Of a DNA stretch of 64,000 nt, positions 55,453 to 64,000 are shown piece by piece; position 1 is the first letter of the stretch; every line of letters begins with the position of its first letter. This DNA is from Olsenella sp. An290 (GTDB taxonomy: Bacteria > Actinomycetota > Coriobacteriia > Coriobacteriales > Atopobiaceae): the NCBI RefSeq assembly GCF_002159535.1, contig NZ_NFIU01000009.1, forward strand, positions 1 through 64,000, in the 5' to 3' direction. The position numbers and the translations under genes were made by a program. The notes beneath the pieces were generated by a model, which was not told where the DNA came from, ran no database searches, and saw only the letters and a list, made by a program, of their open reading frames with translations.

Positions 55453-56910
55453 ATGAAGCATTTGAAGAAGTTCATAGGGGCGGTCGCCGCCGCACTCATG
55501 GTCTTTGCCATGACCGTGACGCCCGCGTTTGCCGCGAGCGGCACCAACGACAACAGCGGCTCCATCACCATCAACGACGCTGAGCCCGGCCACACCTACA
55601 ACGCGTATCAGGTTCTCGTCCTCGAGAGCTACAACACTGACAAGGGCGCGTACTCCTACAAGGCGAACGCCGACTGGGCTGAGTGGCTTGCAACCCAGAC
55701 CCAGTACGTCTCCGTCGACGCCCAGGGCTATGTGACTTGGGTCAAGGATGCCGATGTTGCCGCCTTCGCTAAGGCTGCCATCGCGCATGCCAAGGAGGCC
55801 AAGATTGCTGCAAAGGGCACTCAGAAGGCCCCCGCTGCCGCTGAGGGCGCGCAGTACTCCACCGTCACGTTTAGCAACCTGAACCTCGGTTACTACCTCG
55901 TTGACACCACGGTCGGCACGCTCTGCTCGCTTGACACCACCACTCCTAGCGCCACGATGGAGGAGAAGAACGAGCTGCCTCCTGTGAAGAAGGAGGTCAA
56001 GGAGGACTCCACTAACAACTGGGGCGACGAGAACAGCGCCGAGATTGGCGATACCGTCGAGTTCAAGACCACCATCACCGCCAAGAAGGGCGCGGAGAGC
56101 TACGTCCTCCACGACGTCATGTCCAAGGGCCTGACGCTCAACGCTGACTCCATCAAGGTTCAGGTCGGCGGCACTGATCTTGCTGCGGCTAACTACACCC
56201 TCAAGACGTCCGACCTGAACGACGGCTGCACCTTCGAGATTGAGTTTACTCAGAGCTACCTCGATACCATCACCGCGGATACCGACATCGTCGTGACCTA
56301 CAGCGCTGTGGTGAACGAGAATGCCGTCATCTTTGTTGACGCTAACACCAACAAGACCAAGCTGGCGTTTGGCGAGGATCACCGTGACGAGACCACGTGG
56401 GATGAGACCAAGACCTACACCTACAAGGTCGATGTCGTGAAGACTGACGGTGACAACAAGGTGCTTGACGGCGCCGAGTTCAAGCTCTACGACGCCAAGA
56501 CTAGCGGCAACGAGATCGCCCTTATCGAGGTCTCTGATGGCGTGTATCGCCTCGCCAAGGATGATGAGACCGGTGTCGATCACATCACCACTGTTAACGG
56601 CCAGCTCGAGATCAAGGGCCTTGATGCCAACACGACCTACTGGCTCGAGGAGACCAAGGCCCCTGAGGGATACAACAAGCTCTCCGGTCGTGTTGAGATT
56701 GCTGTCAAGGATGCCAACATCGACGCCACGGTCAACGGAGGCGTCTGGCACGAGGGCGACGGCGGCATCCACGTCGTCAACAAGGCCGGCAACATCCTGC
56801 CCTCCACCGGTGGCATGGGCACCACGATCTTCTACGTGGCCGGCGGCGCCATCGTCATCGCCGCTGCTGCGACGCTCGTGTACCGCAAGCGCATGGAGAG
56901 CAACCGGTAA
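55453..56910 (+). CDS. major pilin, SpaA type, LPXTG-anchored
   Basis: The 485-residue surface protein has a signal peptide (cleaved near TPAFA-AS, residue 28). A first domain comes before residue 170. A Lys-rich pilin-type motif ELPPVKKEVKED lies at about 175-185, where the polymerising Lys would lie. Immunoglobulin-like domains follow, and the last is a SpaA-type domain with the E-box YWLEETKAPEGYNKL at about 396. The sorting signal is LPSTGG at about 449, with membrane helix and RKRMESNR tail. It lies between the tip gene and the class C sortase, the standard order of a sortase-assembled pilus cluster. Confidence 0.92.
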   Translation: MKHLKKFIGAVAAALMVFAMTVTPAFAASGTNDNSGSITINDAEPGHTYNAYQVLVLESYNTDKGAYSYKANADWAEWLATQTQYVSVDAQGYVTWVKDADVAAFAKAAIAHAKEAKIAAKGTQKAPAAAEGAQYSTVTFSNLNLGYYLVDTTVGTLCSLDTTTPSATMEEKNELPPVKKEVKEDSTNNWGDENSAEIGDTVEFKTTITAKKGAESYVLHDVMSKGLTLNADSIKVQVGGTDLAAANYTLKTSDLNDGCTFEIEFTQSYLDTITADTDIVVTYSAVVNENAVIFVDANTNKTKLAFGEDHRDETTWDETKTYTYKVDVVKTDGDNKVLDGAEFKLYDAKTSGNEIALIEVSDGVYRLAKDDETGVDHITTVNGQLEIKGLDANTTYWLEETKAPEGYNKLSGRVEIAVKDANIDATVNGGVWHEGDGGIHVVNKAGNILPSTGGMGTTIFYVAGGAIVIAAAATLVYRKRMESNR

Positions 56911-57026
56911 GTATGCATAGGCCTGCGTGAGCGGGCAGTCCCGGCTCCGCCGGGGAGGTTCTACCTCCCCGGCGGACGCGGGGGACCACGATAGCCTAAC
57001 GGCTACAGTGGCAAGGAGAGGCCAGC

Positions 57027-57842
57027 GTGAGCAAGAGCACCAGGAGAACCGCATCAAACGTCGTTCTTATCGTCCTTCTTATCGCTGGTTTGTCCCTGCT
57101 GCTGTATCCAACGGTCAGCAACCTTTGGAACTCGATGCACATGTCGCAGGCGATCGTCGATTACTCGGAGGAGGTGTCGGACATGAACGCACAGGACTAC
57201 ACGGCGTTCTGGGAGCGTGCGGAACGCTACAACCAGGAGCTCGCCCAGGACCCAGACCGCTTCCAGATGACCAACTCTGAGCGGGCGGACTATGAGAGCC
57301 AGCTCAAGGTGTCCGACACCGGCATCATGGGTTACATCGAGATCCCAACCATCGGCGTGTCCGTTCCCATCTATCACGGGACGGAGGAGTCCGTCCTGCA
57401 GGTTGGTGCCGGGCATCTTGAGGGAAGCTCGCTGCCAACGGGCGGATTGGGGACGCATTGCGTGCTCACGGGTCACCGCGGGCTGCCGAGCTCCGAGCTG
57501 TTCACGGACATTGACAAGCTCGAGGTCGGCGACGTGTTCGAGCTGACCGTGCTTGACCGCACCATGACGTACGAGGTCGACCAGATTCTCACGGTTGACC
57601 CGTATGACATGGACGCGCTTGCCATCGATCCGCAGCAGGACTACTGCACGCTCGTCACGTGCACGCCCTACGGCATCAACACGCATCGCCTGCTCGTCCG
57701 CGGGCATCGGGTGTCCAATCGGACCGCGGAGGACGAGGTTGCCGCTCAAAAGGTGAGCCCCGTTGTGCCCGTGGCGGTTGCGGGCGGCGTCTTGGTTGCG
57801 GCTGGAATTGCTCTGCGAGCCCTTTCTCGCAGGAAGAACTAG
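57027..57842 (+). CDS. class C (pilin-polymerising) sortase
   Basis: The 271-residue membrane-bound transpeptidase joins pilin subunits. It has membrane segments at both ends (about 12-32 and 240-262), the class C hallmark. The catalytic His is in LTGHRGLPSSELF, the catalytic Cys in YCTLVTCTPYGINTHR, and the Arg in LLVRGHRV. The region around EIPTIGVSVPIYHGT is typical. The usual aromatic DPW/DPF lid is not obvious; AQDPDRFQM is the nearest candidate. The GTG at 57027 follows GGAGAGG. Confidence 0.93.
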   Translation: MSKSTRRTASNVVLIVLLIAGLSLLLYPTVSNLWNSMHMSQAIVDYSEEVSDMNAQDYTAFWERAERYNQELAQDPDRFQMTNSERADYESQLKVSDTGIMGYIEIPTIGVSVPIYHGTEESVLQVGAGHLEGSSLPTGGLGTHCVLTGHRGLPSSELFTDIDKLEVGDVFELTVLDRTMTYEVDQILTVDPYDMDALAIDPQQDYCTLVTCTPYGINTHRLLVRGHRVSNRTAEDEVAAQKVSPVVPVAVAGGVLVAAGIALRALSRRKN

Positions 57843-57854
57843 GAGGGACATCGT

Positions 57855-58499
57855 ATGAAGTGGCTCAGAAGACTCACGGCACTTGCGATGACGGTGCTCG
57901 CTTTGAGCCTTACGGGCGTTGCGGCCTACGCGCACGAGGTACCCGATCCGTCGCGCACGGGGACGATTTCCGTCAGCATGAAGTATGACGGTCAGCAGGT
58001 TCCCGGCGGCACCGTGACGCTGTATCGCGTGGGGGACGTTGTCTCGGATAACGGCGACTACCTGTTTGCGCTTAACGATGCCTGCGCTGACAGCGGGGTG
58101 TCGCTTGACGACCTGCAGTCTCCGGACGCTGCGGAGGCGCTTGCGGCGTGGGTGACGTCTCACGACGTTGCCGGCACCACGGTTGAGGTTGGCGCTGACG
58201 GCACGGCCACGTTTGGTGACGTTGCGCTGGGCCTTTATGTCATGGTGCAGAACGAGCCGGCTTCTGGCTACTACGCCATCGACCCCTTCCTCATTGGCAT
58301 GCCGCTGACCGAGGACGGCGCGTACGTGTACGATATTGACGCAAGCCCCAAGCTTGAGCTGCAGAAGAAGCCCGTGACGCCGCCCACGGAGGAGACCGCT
58401 CCCGAGACGGGCGACCCCGCGACGCCCGTGGCCGCCTTTGCGCTGTGCGGAGCCGCGCTTGTGGGCGTTGCCCTGGTTGCGCTTCGCGCGCGCCGCTAA
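57855..58499 (+). CDS. minor (basal) pilin-like wall protein
   Basis: The 214-residue product has a signal peptide (about 1-27, ending AAYA). A single SpaA/Cna-B-like domain has GTISVSMKYDGQQVPGGTVT and DVALGLYVMVQNEPASGYYA. A Pro/Thr stretch leads to a sorting signal APETG (instead of LPXTG), and a membrane helix and RARR tail end the protein. AGGAGG lies just upstream of the ATG and the gene starts 12 bases after the sortase gene. It probably anchors the pilus to the wall. Confidence 0.85.
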   Translation: MKWLRRLTALAMTVLALSLTGVAAYAHEVPDPSRTGTISVSMKYDGQQVPGGTVTLYRVGDVVSDNGDYLFALNDACADSGVSLDDLQSPDAAEALAAWVTSHDVAGTTVEVGADGTATFGDVALGLYVMVQNEPASGYYAIDPFLIGMPLTEDGAYVYDIDASPKLELQKKPVTPPTEETAPETGDPATPVAAFALCGAALVGVALVALRARR

Positions 58500-58523
58500 C
58501 GACGGTTTTGCGAGGACGTAGGG

Positions 58524-58811
58524 ATGCCTGCCAACACGGTCATCATCTACTCTCCGCGCCGGCTGACGCCGACGGAGCGCAGCATTCTTGCATACGTGCT
58601 CGACCACGAGGGAGAGGCCTGCTCCAAGGAGGAGCTCGCCGCGACCTTGGGACGCAGCAAGGTGACGGTGAGCAAGTCCATCTCGCGCCTGCGCGCGGAT
58701 GGGCTGCTCCTTTCTGAGCCGTGCTACGACGAGAATGGCGCCCAGCTTGCAAATGCCTACCGCCTGGCACCCTCCGGGGCTTCCGCCGTCTCCCGCGAGT
58801 CTACACGCTGA
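58524..58811 (+). CDS. small winged-helix DNA-binding protein at the end of the pilus cluster
   Basis: The 95-residue product is almost entirely a winged helix: RRLTPTERSILAYVLDHEGE, then CSKEELAATLGRSKVTVSKS as the helix-turn-helix, and ISRLRADGLLLSEP leading to the wing. It resembles MarR-type or response-regulator output domains but has no receiver domain. It starts 24 bases after the minor pilin gene and precedes a terminator, so it is likely co-transcribed and may control the pilus operon. The family is not certain. Confidence 0.75.
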   Translation: MPANTVIIYSPRRLTPTERSILAYVLDHEGEACSKEELAATLGRSKVTVSKSISRLRADGLLLSEPCYDENGAQLANAYRLAPSGASAVSRESTR

Positions 58812-58864
58812 TTCAAGCGCCTTCGCAATGAGCATGTGAGCGTGGCAGTTCGCTGCCCGTGATT

Positions 58865-58897
58865 GAGCCGCCCAATCTGATCGCGGGCGGCTCTTTT
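58865..58897 (+). terminator. terminator of the pilus operon
   Basis: GAGCCGCCC pairs with GGGCGGCTC (58885-58893), followed by TTTT. Confidence 0.88.
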
Positions 58898-59146
58898 CAT
58901 ATCTTGCCGGGCGCCGCGCGCCGTTGAGGGCGGCTGTCCGACGGTGCTTATACCACATGACGCCGCGTTCCCGTCAATATACATTTTTTATTAAGTGTGA
59001 AGGATAAGGCGTGTAAAACGTGGCAGGCTTCCACTTGGTCGGGGCGGGTCTTCCGCCATATCTCAGTATTGCTGGGTGATCGGCGGCTTTGGGCGCCGGG
59101 ACAAAGAGTGCCGTGCGATACCTTGAGACGGAAGTGGGAACGCGTC
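58898..59146. other. gene-free spacer before the broken adhesin gene
   Basis: This mixed-composition stretch contains an AT-rich patch at about 58970-59000 and no gene I can support. It may hold the old promoter of the broken adhesin gene that follows. Confidence 0.4.
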
Positions 59147-59934
59147 ATGAAGTGGGAACCAAGAAGGAAGAGTCGCCTGTTTGCCTGTGTTATGACGCTC
59201 CTGTTGAGCGTAACGATCAGCCTTGTGGCGGCACCCTCCGCGTCCCTGGCCGACGGTTTTGAGGATCACGTCCTTAGAACCGCCCTTCCGCCAAACACAG
59301 CATGAACATGTTTGACTACTGGCTGATCGACAGACTGGCCGTCGACTACTCGTGGAACAATCTGCCCGGATACCGCGACCAGGGGATAAACGCGGGTCAT
59401 AACCTGCGCTTTGTGTACTCCACCCGAGGGGAGAGCGCTCCCAACACAGGCTTTTTTGGCGGCCCCCTCATGGGAATTGTGGGCAACACGCTTGATGAAA
59501 ACGGATACCCAACGCTCTCGGTCACATACGGTGGCGAATCCCTTGCCTATCTGTTCGATATGAGCAATGAGGCAAGCGGCCAGCCGGGCAAGGCAACCTA
59601 TCCGGGAGTGAGCGGGCTCTTCCGAGTCGACGACGAGGGATATTACTACTATGACTCCCGTCATGAGTTTGCCTCGCTCGACGCTGCCACCCATCACGTC
59701 AACGTGTATGACACGTGGGCGGTCAAGGCGTCGCCTCTTCCGATGTCCAACCACGACGGGCAGTTCTTCCCGCTGGACCGGCCGACCACCGTCTTTGACC
59801 TTGTCGACGGTGCGCTTGTGCAGAAGGACGTTGCCGACCCGAGGTCCCTCTTGTTATTTTGCCCGTCTTCCCCACAGGGGAGGCGGGCTTTTCCTTTATG
59901 CGGATACCGCATGCTATATTTCATAAAAATATAA
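59147..59934 (+). pseudogene. broken adhesin gene (frameshift and 3' truncation)
   Basis: An ATG at 59147 opens a signal peptide (MKWEPRRKSRLFACVMTLLL, then SVAAPSASLADG-like sequence) but meets TGA at 59303-59305. From 59302 a different frame continues with adhesin-like sequence: NMFDYWLIDRLAVDYSWNNL, FVYSTRGESAPNTGFFGGPL, GLFRVDDEGYYYYDSRHEFA and SNHDGQFFPLD. These match the kind of N-terminal region found before fibro-slime domains in tip adhesins, so one frameshift splits the gene. After about residue 190 of the second frame the coding sequence runs straight into a terminator hairpin (59861-59894). The C-terminal domains and wall anchor are missing. The gene is almost certainly dead. Confidence 0.8.
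59861..59894 (+). terminator. terminator fused to the end of the broken adhesin
   Basis: GCCCGTCTTCCC pairs with GGGGAGGCGGGC with two G-T pairs and is followed by TTTT. It lies in the frame of the truncated adhesin, suggesting that a deletion joined the adhesin to a downstream terminator. Confidence 0.8.
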
Positions 59935-59999
59935 AATATATTCAGGTTAAGAGCAGCATTAGAGAATAATGGTGTGACATTCTCTCTCCGGATGCCTCC

Positions 60000-60449
60000 T
60001 TGGTCTTGGGCCTTGGTGCGGCCGCCGCAGGCTCCCCAAGGCCTGTCTCGGGCCCCATGCCGGAGCTTTCCGTGGGGGAGGAGTCCTACGTGGGCTCCGT
60101 CGAGCTGCCAACGCTGGGGCTGGAGCTGCCGGTGGCGTCGGGCCCCCGGGACGGGCACGTTGACCTGGCGTGCCGAATCTCTGGGTCGGTGTACGAGGGC
60201 GACCTCGTCCTTGCGGGGAACGATCACCGCGCCGCCTTTGGCGGGCTGGGGCTCCTGCGCCCGGGGGACGCGGCGTACGTGAGCGATACGCTGGGCCACC
60301 GGTTTGCGTTCGTGGTGGAGGCCGTGGGGGCCTCCGCGTCCGACCGCGCCGGCGCAGCGCTCACGTTGCTCACGCAGACGGACGCGGGGGAGCCCCTGGT
60401 GGTGACCTGCGTCGCGGCTGCCGAGCACTCTGGCGACTTCGCGTACTAG
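60000..60449 (+). CDS. sortase-like remnant
   Basis: The frame encodes about 149 residues resembling the core of a sortase: VELPTLGLELPVASG, then YEGDLVLAGNDHRAAFGGLG with a candidate catalytic His, LLRPGDAAYVSDTLGHRF, and EPLVVTCVAA with a candidate catalytic Cys. The protein ends 12 residues after that Cys without the conserved Arg. At the N-terminus the frame begins at a stop codon (59967) with no membrane anchor and only a TTG start without a ribosome site. It is probably a decayed sortase gene belonging to the wrecked second pilus locus. A functional but highly diverged sortase is less likely. Confidence 0.5.
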   Translation: MVLGLGAAAAGSPRPVSGPMPELSVGEESYVGSVELPTLGLELPVASGPRDGHVDLACRISGSVYEGDLVLAGNDHRAAFGGLGLLRPGDAAYVSDTLGHRFAFVVEAVGASASDRAGAALTLLTQTDAGEPLVVTCVAAAEHSGDFAY

Positions 60450-60562
60450 CGGGACGGCACCGCCGGGCAGCGCGGGCCCCATGCGCGTGCGGCGCACGCA
60501 ATGCGGGGCCGGTGCTACCCTAGTCCCCGCACGTTTCCGCACGACCAGACGGAGTCTTCCCC

Positions 60563-62338
60563 ATGCCTAGCACGCACCCCTCGCTCTTCTCGCGCTTTCT
60601 TTCGTACTATCACGGCCAGCTGCACCTCTTTGTGATCGACACCCTTGCCGCCATCACGGTGGCTGCGATCGACCTGGCCTTCCCGCAGATTCTCCGCACG
60701 CTCACGGGAGGCCTCTTCACGGAGGGGCCGTCCGCCATCATGGGGGCCCTTGTCTACCTTGCCGTGGGCCTGGTCCTCATGTACGCCGTTCGCTTTGCCT
60801 GCCGCTACTTCGTGATCTTCTGGGGCCACGTCATGGGCGCGCGCATGGAGAGCCGCATGCGTGAGGACCTCTTTGACGCGTACGAGCGCATGTCCTTCTC
60901 GTACTTTGACCATCACAAGACGGGCGACCTCATGAGCCGTCTGGTGTCCGACCTCTTTGACATCTCCGAGGCGGCGCACCACGGGCCCGAGTTTGTCCTC
61001 ATTGGCATTGTGGAGGTCACGGGCTCGTTCATCATCCTCTCGACGATCAACCTGCCGCTCACGGGCGTCCTCGCGCTCATTGCGTGCCTGCTCGTGGCCT
61101 ACAACGTGTACGCCAACTGGCGGATGCGCGCGGTCTACATGGAGAACCGCGTGCGGATCTCCGGCGTGAACAGCCGTCTGGAGGACTCGCTCGCCGGCGT
61201 CCGCGTGGTCAAGAGCTTTGCCGCCGAGGACGTGGAGCGCGCCAAGTTCCGCGCGAGCAACGGCGCCTACCTCGACTCCAAGACGCGCATGTATCGCGCC
61301 ATGGGCCGCTACCAGGCCGCCATCGCCGTCATGATGGGCGCGCTCAACACGGCCGTGGTGGTGCTCGGCGGCTGGCTGATCGCCGAGGGGCAGATGAGCG
61401 CCATCGACCTGGCAACGTATGCGCTCTACATCTCGCTCTTCACGCAGCCGATCACGTCCATCCTGGACTTTACGGAGACCTTCCAGAAGGCCATCGCGGG
61501 GTTCCGGCGCTTCTGCGAGGTCCTGGACACCCAGCCGGACATCCAGGACCGCTCGGACGCCGTGCCCCTGCGCGTGACGGAGGGCGCCATCAGCTATCGC
61601 GACGTGCGCTTTGCGTACAAGGACGCCGACGGCACCGCAGACGACGAGGTCATTCGTGGACTCACGCTCGACATTGCCCCCGGCGAGACCGTGGCCCTGG
61701 TGGGTCCCTCGGGCGGCGGCAAGTCCACCACCTGCTCGCTCCTGCCGCGCTTCTATGACGTGGACGCCGGCTCCATCTCCATTGACGGGCAGGACGTGCG
61801 CGGCGTCACCCAGCGGAGCCTGCGCGAGGCCATTGGCCTTGTCCAGCAGGACGTCTACCTCTTTGACGGGACGATCGCCGAGAACATCGCGTACGGCTCG
61901 CCCGACGCCACGATGGAGGAGATTCGTGCCGCCGCGCGCAAGGCGAACATCGCGGACTTTGTGGAGAGCCTGCCGGACGGCTACGAGACCGAGGTCGGCG
62001 AGCGCGGCAGCCACCTCTCCGGCGGCCAGAAGCAGCGCGTGGCCATTGCGCGCGTCTTCCTCAAGAACCCGCCGATCCTCATCTTTGACGAGGCCACGTC
62101 CGCGCTCGACAACGAGTCCGAGCAGGCCGTCCAGGAGTCGCTGTCGGAGCTCGCCCGCGGGCGCACCACGCTCGTGATCGCGCACCGCCTCTCCACCATC
62201 AAGAACGCGGACGAGATCGTGACCATGGAGGGCGGCCGGGTCTCCGAGCGCGGCACCCACGAGGAGCTGCTCGCCCGCGGCGGCACGTACGCGCGCTACT
62301 ACGAGATGCAGTTCTCGGACGGGGCGCCCGCAAGGTAG
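60563..62338 (+). CDS. ABC transporter, fused permease and ATPase (exporter type)
   Basis: The 591-residue half-transporter has six membrane segments in the first 300 residues (MsbA/LmrA-like, with RMSFSYFDHHKTGDLMSRLV) and a C-terminal ATPase. The ATPase shows Walker A VGPSGGGKSTTCS, the signature LSGGQKQRVAIAR, Walker B LIFDEATSALD and the switch His in VIAHRLSTI. It would work as a homodimer, since no partner half-transporter gene is adjacent. Substrate cannot be told from sequence; lipids, drugs or peptides are possible. GGAG lies upstream of the ATG. Confidence 0.92.
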   Translation: MPSTHPSLFSRFLSYYHGQLHLFVIDTLAAITVAAIDLAFPQILRTLTGGLFTEGPSAIMGALVYLAVGLVLMYAVRFACRYFVIFWGHVMGARMESRMREDLFDAYERMSFSYFDHHKTGDLMSRLVSDLFDISEAAHHGPEFVLIGIVEVTGSFIILSTINLPLTGVLALIACLLVAYNVYANWRMRAVYMENRVRISGVNSRLEDSLAGVRVVKSFAAEDVERAKFRASNGAYLDSKTRMYRAMGRYQAAIAVMMGALNTAVVVLGGWLIAEGQMSAIDLATYALYISLFTQPITSILDFTETFQKAIAGFRRFCEVLDTQPDIQDRSDAVPLRVTEGAISYRDVRFAYKDADGTADDEVIRGLTLDIAPGETVALVGPSGGGKSTTCSLLPRFYDVDAGSISIDGQDVRGVTQRSLREAIGLVQQDVYLFDGTIAENIAYGSPDATMEEIRAAARKANIADFVESLPDGYETEVGERGSHLSGGQKQRVAIARVFLKNPPILIFDEATSALDNESEQAVQESLSELARGRTTLVIAHRLSTIKNADEIVTMEGGRVSERGTHEELLARGGTYARYYEMQFSDGAPAR

Positions 62339-62519
62339 GCGACCGGTTTCCAGGGAACGGTTCCAGGGGATGGAAGGAGATGGTGCCGGCGCGCACCTGC
62401 CTCCCGTTTTCCTTTCTTTCCCAAGTTTTCCTTTCTTTCCTAATTGGCCGCGAGCTGGGCGTTTTTGCCTCTGGGGTTGGGCAGAATATGTGACCTGCCG
62501 TCCGTGCCGAGCGAATGCG

Positions 62520-62525
62520 TATACT
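62520..62525 (+). promoter_or_regulatory. -10-like box before the 265-residue membrane protein gene
   Basis: TATACT lies 70 bases before the start codon. No -35 hexamer at the standard spacing is visible. The 62339-62594 spacer has two TTTTCCTTTCTTTCC runs at about 62407-62442 and no gene. Confidence 0.4.
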
Positions 62526-62594
62526 AAACAGCAAATCTGCTGTGACCCTACGCCGCCCTGCGGCCGCCGGGTCCTGCGACGGGGGAAGAGGGGC

Positions 62595-63392
62595 ATGGCT
62601 AGGAACCGCGACATCGCGCGCGTGCAGAAGGGTGCGCTCACGGCTGACGAGGCCGAGAAGCTCTTCTCCACCGTTGACCACACCGGCCACTCGGACGAGG
62701 AACGTGCCCGTCGCCAGCGCGCCCATCGCAAGGAGAAGGGCGTCTCCCTTGACATTGACCCGCTCTCCGAGGAAGACCCCTCGGGCTCCAACGTGGGGAA
62801 GGTCATTGCCAAGACGGCCGTCACCTTTGTGATGCTGCTCCTGGTCCTGGTGGTGGCCGGCCAGGTGTTCTTTGGCCTGGTTCGTCGCTCCAACACCTCC
62901 GACCTCACGCAGAGCGTCACGGTGCGCACCGTGGCCTCGGCCCTGCGCGGCGGCGTGGAGTGGGGCAACGGCTTCACGCAGTTCCCCGAGGACTTCTCCG
63001 TCCAGGAGGCGGACGAGAACACCGGCCGCGTGGAGGTCACCGTCACGGACACGAGCTCGGAGAACGCGCTCGAGTGCTTTGCGGGCTCTGGCGTGCAGGC
63101 TCAGGCGTTTGCGGTGAACTGCCTACTCAATCCCAACATCAACACCGTCGTGTACCACGTCAACGTGCACATGAGCGAGGACGGGGAGATTCAGCAGTCC
63201 GCGCTCTTTGGCTTCCTCAAGCCCACGGGTGACGTGACCTCGTACATCACGTACGTGTGGACCAAGACGCAGTCCGCCGACGGCGTCCAGCTCTCGCTGC
63301 ACATCACGGGACTTGACGACTCCATCCAGGGCGAGCTGCGCGACAAGATCACGACGTCCTTCACGCCCGTCCAGGTGCTCAAGGGGGAGTAA
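62595..63392 (+). CDS. single-pass membrane protein of unknown function
   Basis: The 265-residue product has a charged cytoplasmic N-terminal part of about 75 residues (for example RARRQRAHRKEKGVSLDIDP). One membrane helix follows (AVTFVMLLLVLVVAGQVFFG, about 77-96). An extracellular domain of about 165 residues contains VEVTVTDTSSENALECFAGS, CLLNPNINTVVYHVNVHMSE and GFLKPTGDVTSYITYVWTKT, a beta-rich pattern. I recognise no family. GAGGGGC precedes the ATG. It is followed 132 bases later by a zinc-ribbon protein gene. Confidence 0.75.
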   Translation: MARNRDIARVQKGALTADEAEKLFSTVDHTGHSDEERARRQRAHRKEKGVSLDIDPLSEEDPSGSNVGKVIAKTAVTFVMLLLVLVVAGQVFFGLVRRSNTSDLTQSVTVRTVASALRGGVEWGNGFTQFPEDFSVQEADENTGRVEVTVTDTSSENALECFAGSGVQAQAFAVNCLLNPNINTVVYHVNVHMSEDGEIQQSALFGFLKPTGDVTSYITYVWTKTQSADGVQLSLHITGLDDSIQGELRDKITTSFTPVQVLKGE

Positions 63393-63524
63393 CCCCCGGT
63401 CCCGGGCCCTCAACTTGCCTTTAAGTTTCAGCCTTTCGGCAGGATAGGGCTCTTTTCCCTCCCGAATGTGTCGATTGCGTGATACCGTAAAAAGTCGGAG
63501 GGAGAAAGGGAAAGGGGGCCTTCC

Positions 63525-64000
63525 GTGAAGTGCAAGAACTGTGACGCGGAGCTGCCCGAGAACGCGCGCTTCTGCCCGGACTGCGGCACGCCCACCGACG
63601 GGGTGCCCACGTCAAAGAAGCTCGAGGAGCCGCTTGAGCCGATGGGCCTGGGCGCGGTGCCGCTTGTGCCCATTGCTCCGCCTCCACGTGCGTCCAAGGT
63701 GGTGCCGAGGATTCCTCGGCCGTACGTTCCGCATTCCAACCAGCGCCCCGCGCGCTACGCGTCCTCGCATCACTCGCCGCTCATCTGGCTTGACGAGCCG
63801 GAGCGCCGCCGTGCCGAGCGCCTTGAGAAGGCCGAGCTGCTCGAGCGCCGCCGCCGCGCGTCGCGCCCTGCCGGAGACGCCTCCCGCTCCGAGGAGGAGG
63901 CACCTCAGGATGTGACCGAGGCCGCCGAGCGCACGACGGACGAGAAGGACCGTGCGCCCGAGGAGACGGTCGAGGTTACGGCCGCCGAGCAGGAGCTCGC
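63525..64000 (+). CDS. zinc-ribbon protein, 3' end outside the window
   Basis: The frame opens at GTG 63525 after AAGGGGG and stays open to the window edge (158 full codons). The first 21 residues form a double-Cys zinc ribbon: KCKNCDAELPENARFCPDCG. A Pro-rich linker and then a highly charged Glu/Arg/Ala region follow (for example EPERRRAERLEKAELLERRR), probably disordered or coiled. Zinc-ribbon proteins with such tails often continue into a membrane helix and an extracellular domain, but this cannot be seen here. Confidence 0.7.
   Translation, partial: MKCKNCDAELPENARFCPDCGTPTDGVPTSKKLEEPLEPMGLGAVPLVPIAPPPRASKVVPRIPRPYVPHSNQRPARYASSHHSPLIWLDEPERRRAERLEKAELLERRRRASRPAGDASRSEEEAPQDVTEAAERTTDEKDRAPEETVEVTAAEQEL

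Noticed and set aside
60515-63052. 845-codon open frame antisense to the ABC transporter and following gene
   Set aside because: It spans two genes and an AT-rich spacer on the opposite strand with no recognisable domain; both sense genes are clear.

Overview
The window is about 64 kb of high-GC Gram-positive-type chromosome spanning a replication origin. Gene order (rpmH, GHKL ATPase, dnaA, dnaN, recF, dciA-like, gyrB, gyrA), LPXTG-type surface proteins and a SpaA-type pilus island point to an actinobacterium. By inference it is a member of Coriobacteriia, perhaps Atopobiaceae (Olsenella-like). That placement rests on recognised gene content and was not tested by a search.

Layout. 1-12.9 kb: tRNA-Lys inside a 109-bp direct repeat, M29 aminopeptidase, tRNA-Gly, bioY, a striking 19-bp-period repeat element, a membrane protein with a degenerate M28 peptidase fold, two overlapping WYL regulators, a DinG-type exonuclease-helicase coupled to ddl, and rlmN. 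12.9-17.9 kb (minus strand): rpmH-rnpA-yidD-yidC-jag, then rsmG-parA-parB-small membrane protein with three parS sites. 17.9-29 kb (plus strand): origin region with DnaA-box-like sites on both sides of dnaA, a GHKL-ATPase/winged-helix protein, dnaA, dnaN, recF, dciA-like, gyrB, gyrA. The strand switch at about 18 kb fits replication starting there. 29-33 kb: hairpin repeats, DUF151 nuclease-like gene, tRNA-Ile, tRNA-Ala, typA. 33-40 kb: a 1733-residue wall-anchored GH20 glycosidase, a TRIC-type channel gene, two tRNA-Ser genes. 40-51 kb: DUF4013-like membrane protein, rpsF-ssb-rpsR-DUF2232-rplI, dnaB, purA, degV-like, purD, then two more copies of the 19-bp element and a NUDIX hydrolase. 52-60.5 kb: pilus island (tip adhesin, major pilin, class C sortase, minor pilin, winged-helix protein) followed by the wreck of a second, related locus. 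60.5-64 kb: ABC exporter, an unknown membrane protein and the start of a zinc-ribbon protein.

The observation I consider most likely to be undescribed is a family of three intergenic elements (2365-2601, 50407-50605, 50715-50894). Each has an array of 12-bp GGTTACGTACAC-type units at an exact 19-bp period, a core of exactly 61 bp, and three inverted units at the same period. The long arm varies (7, 5 and 4 units) but the short arm is always three. The cores share aligned TCTACC and ATG blocks, a T-tract and a compensatory stem. No dedicated protein for them is evident in the window.
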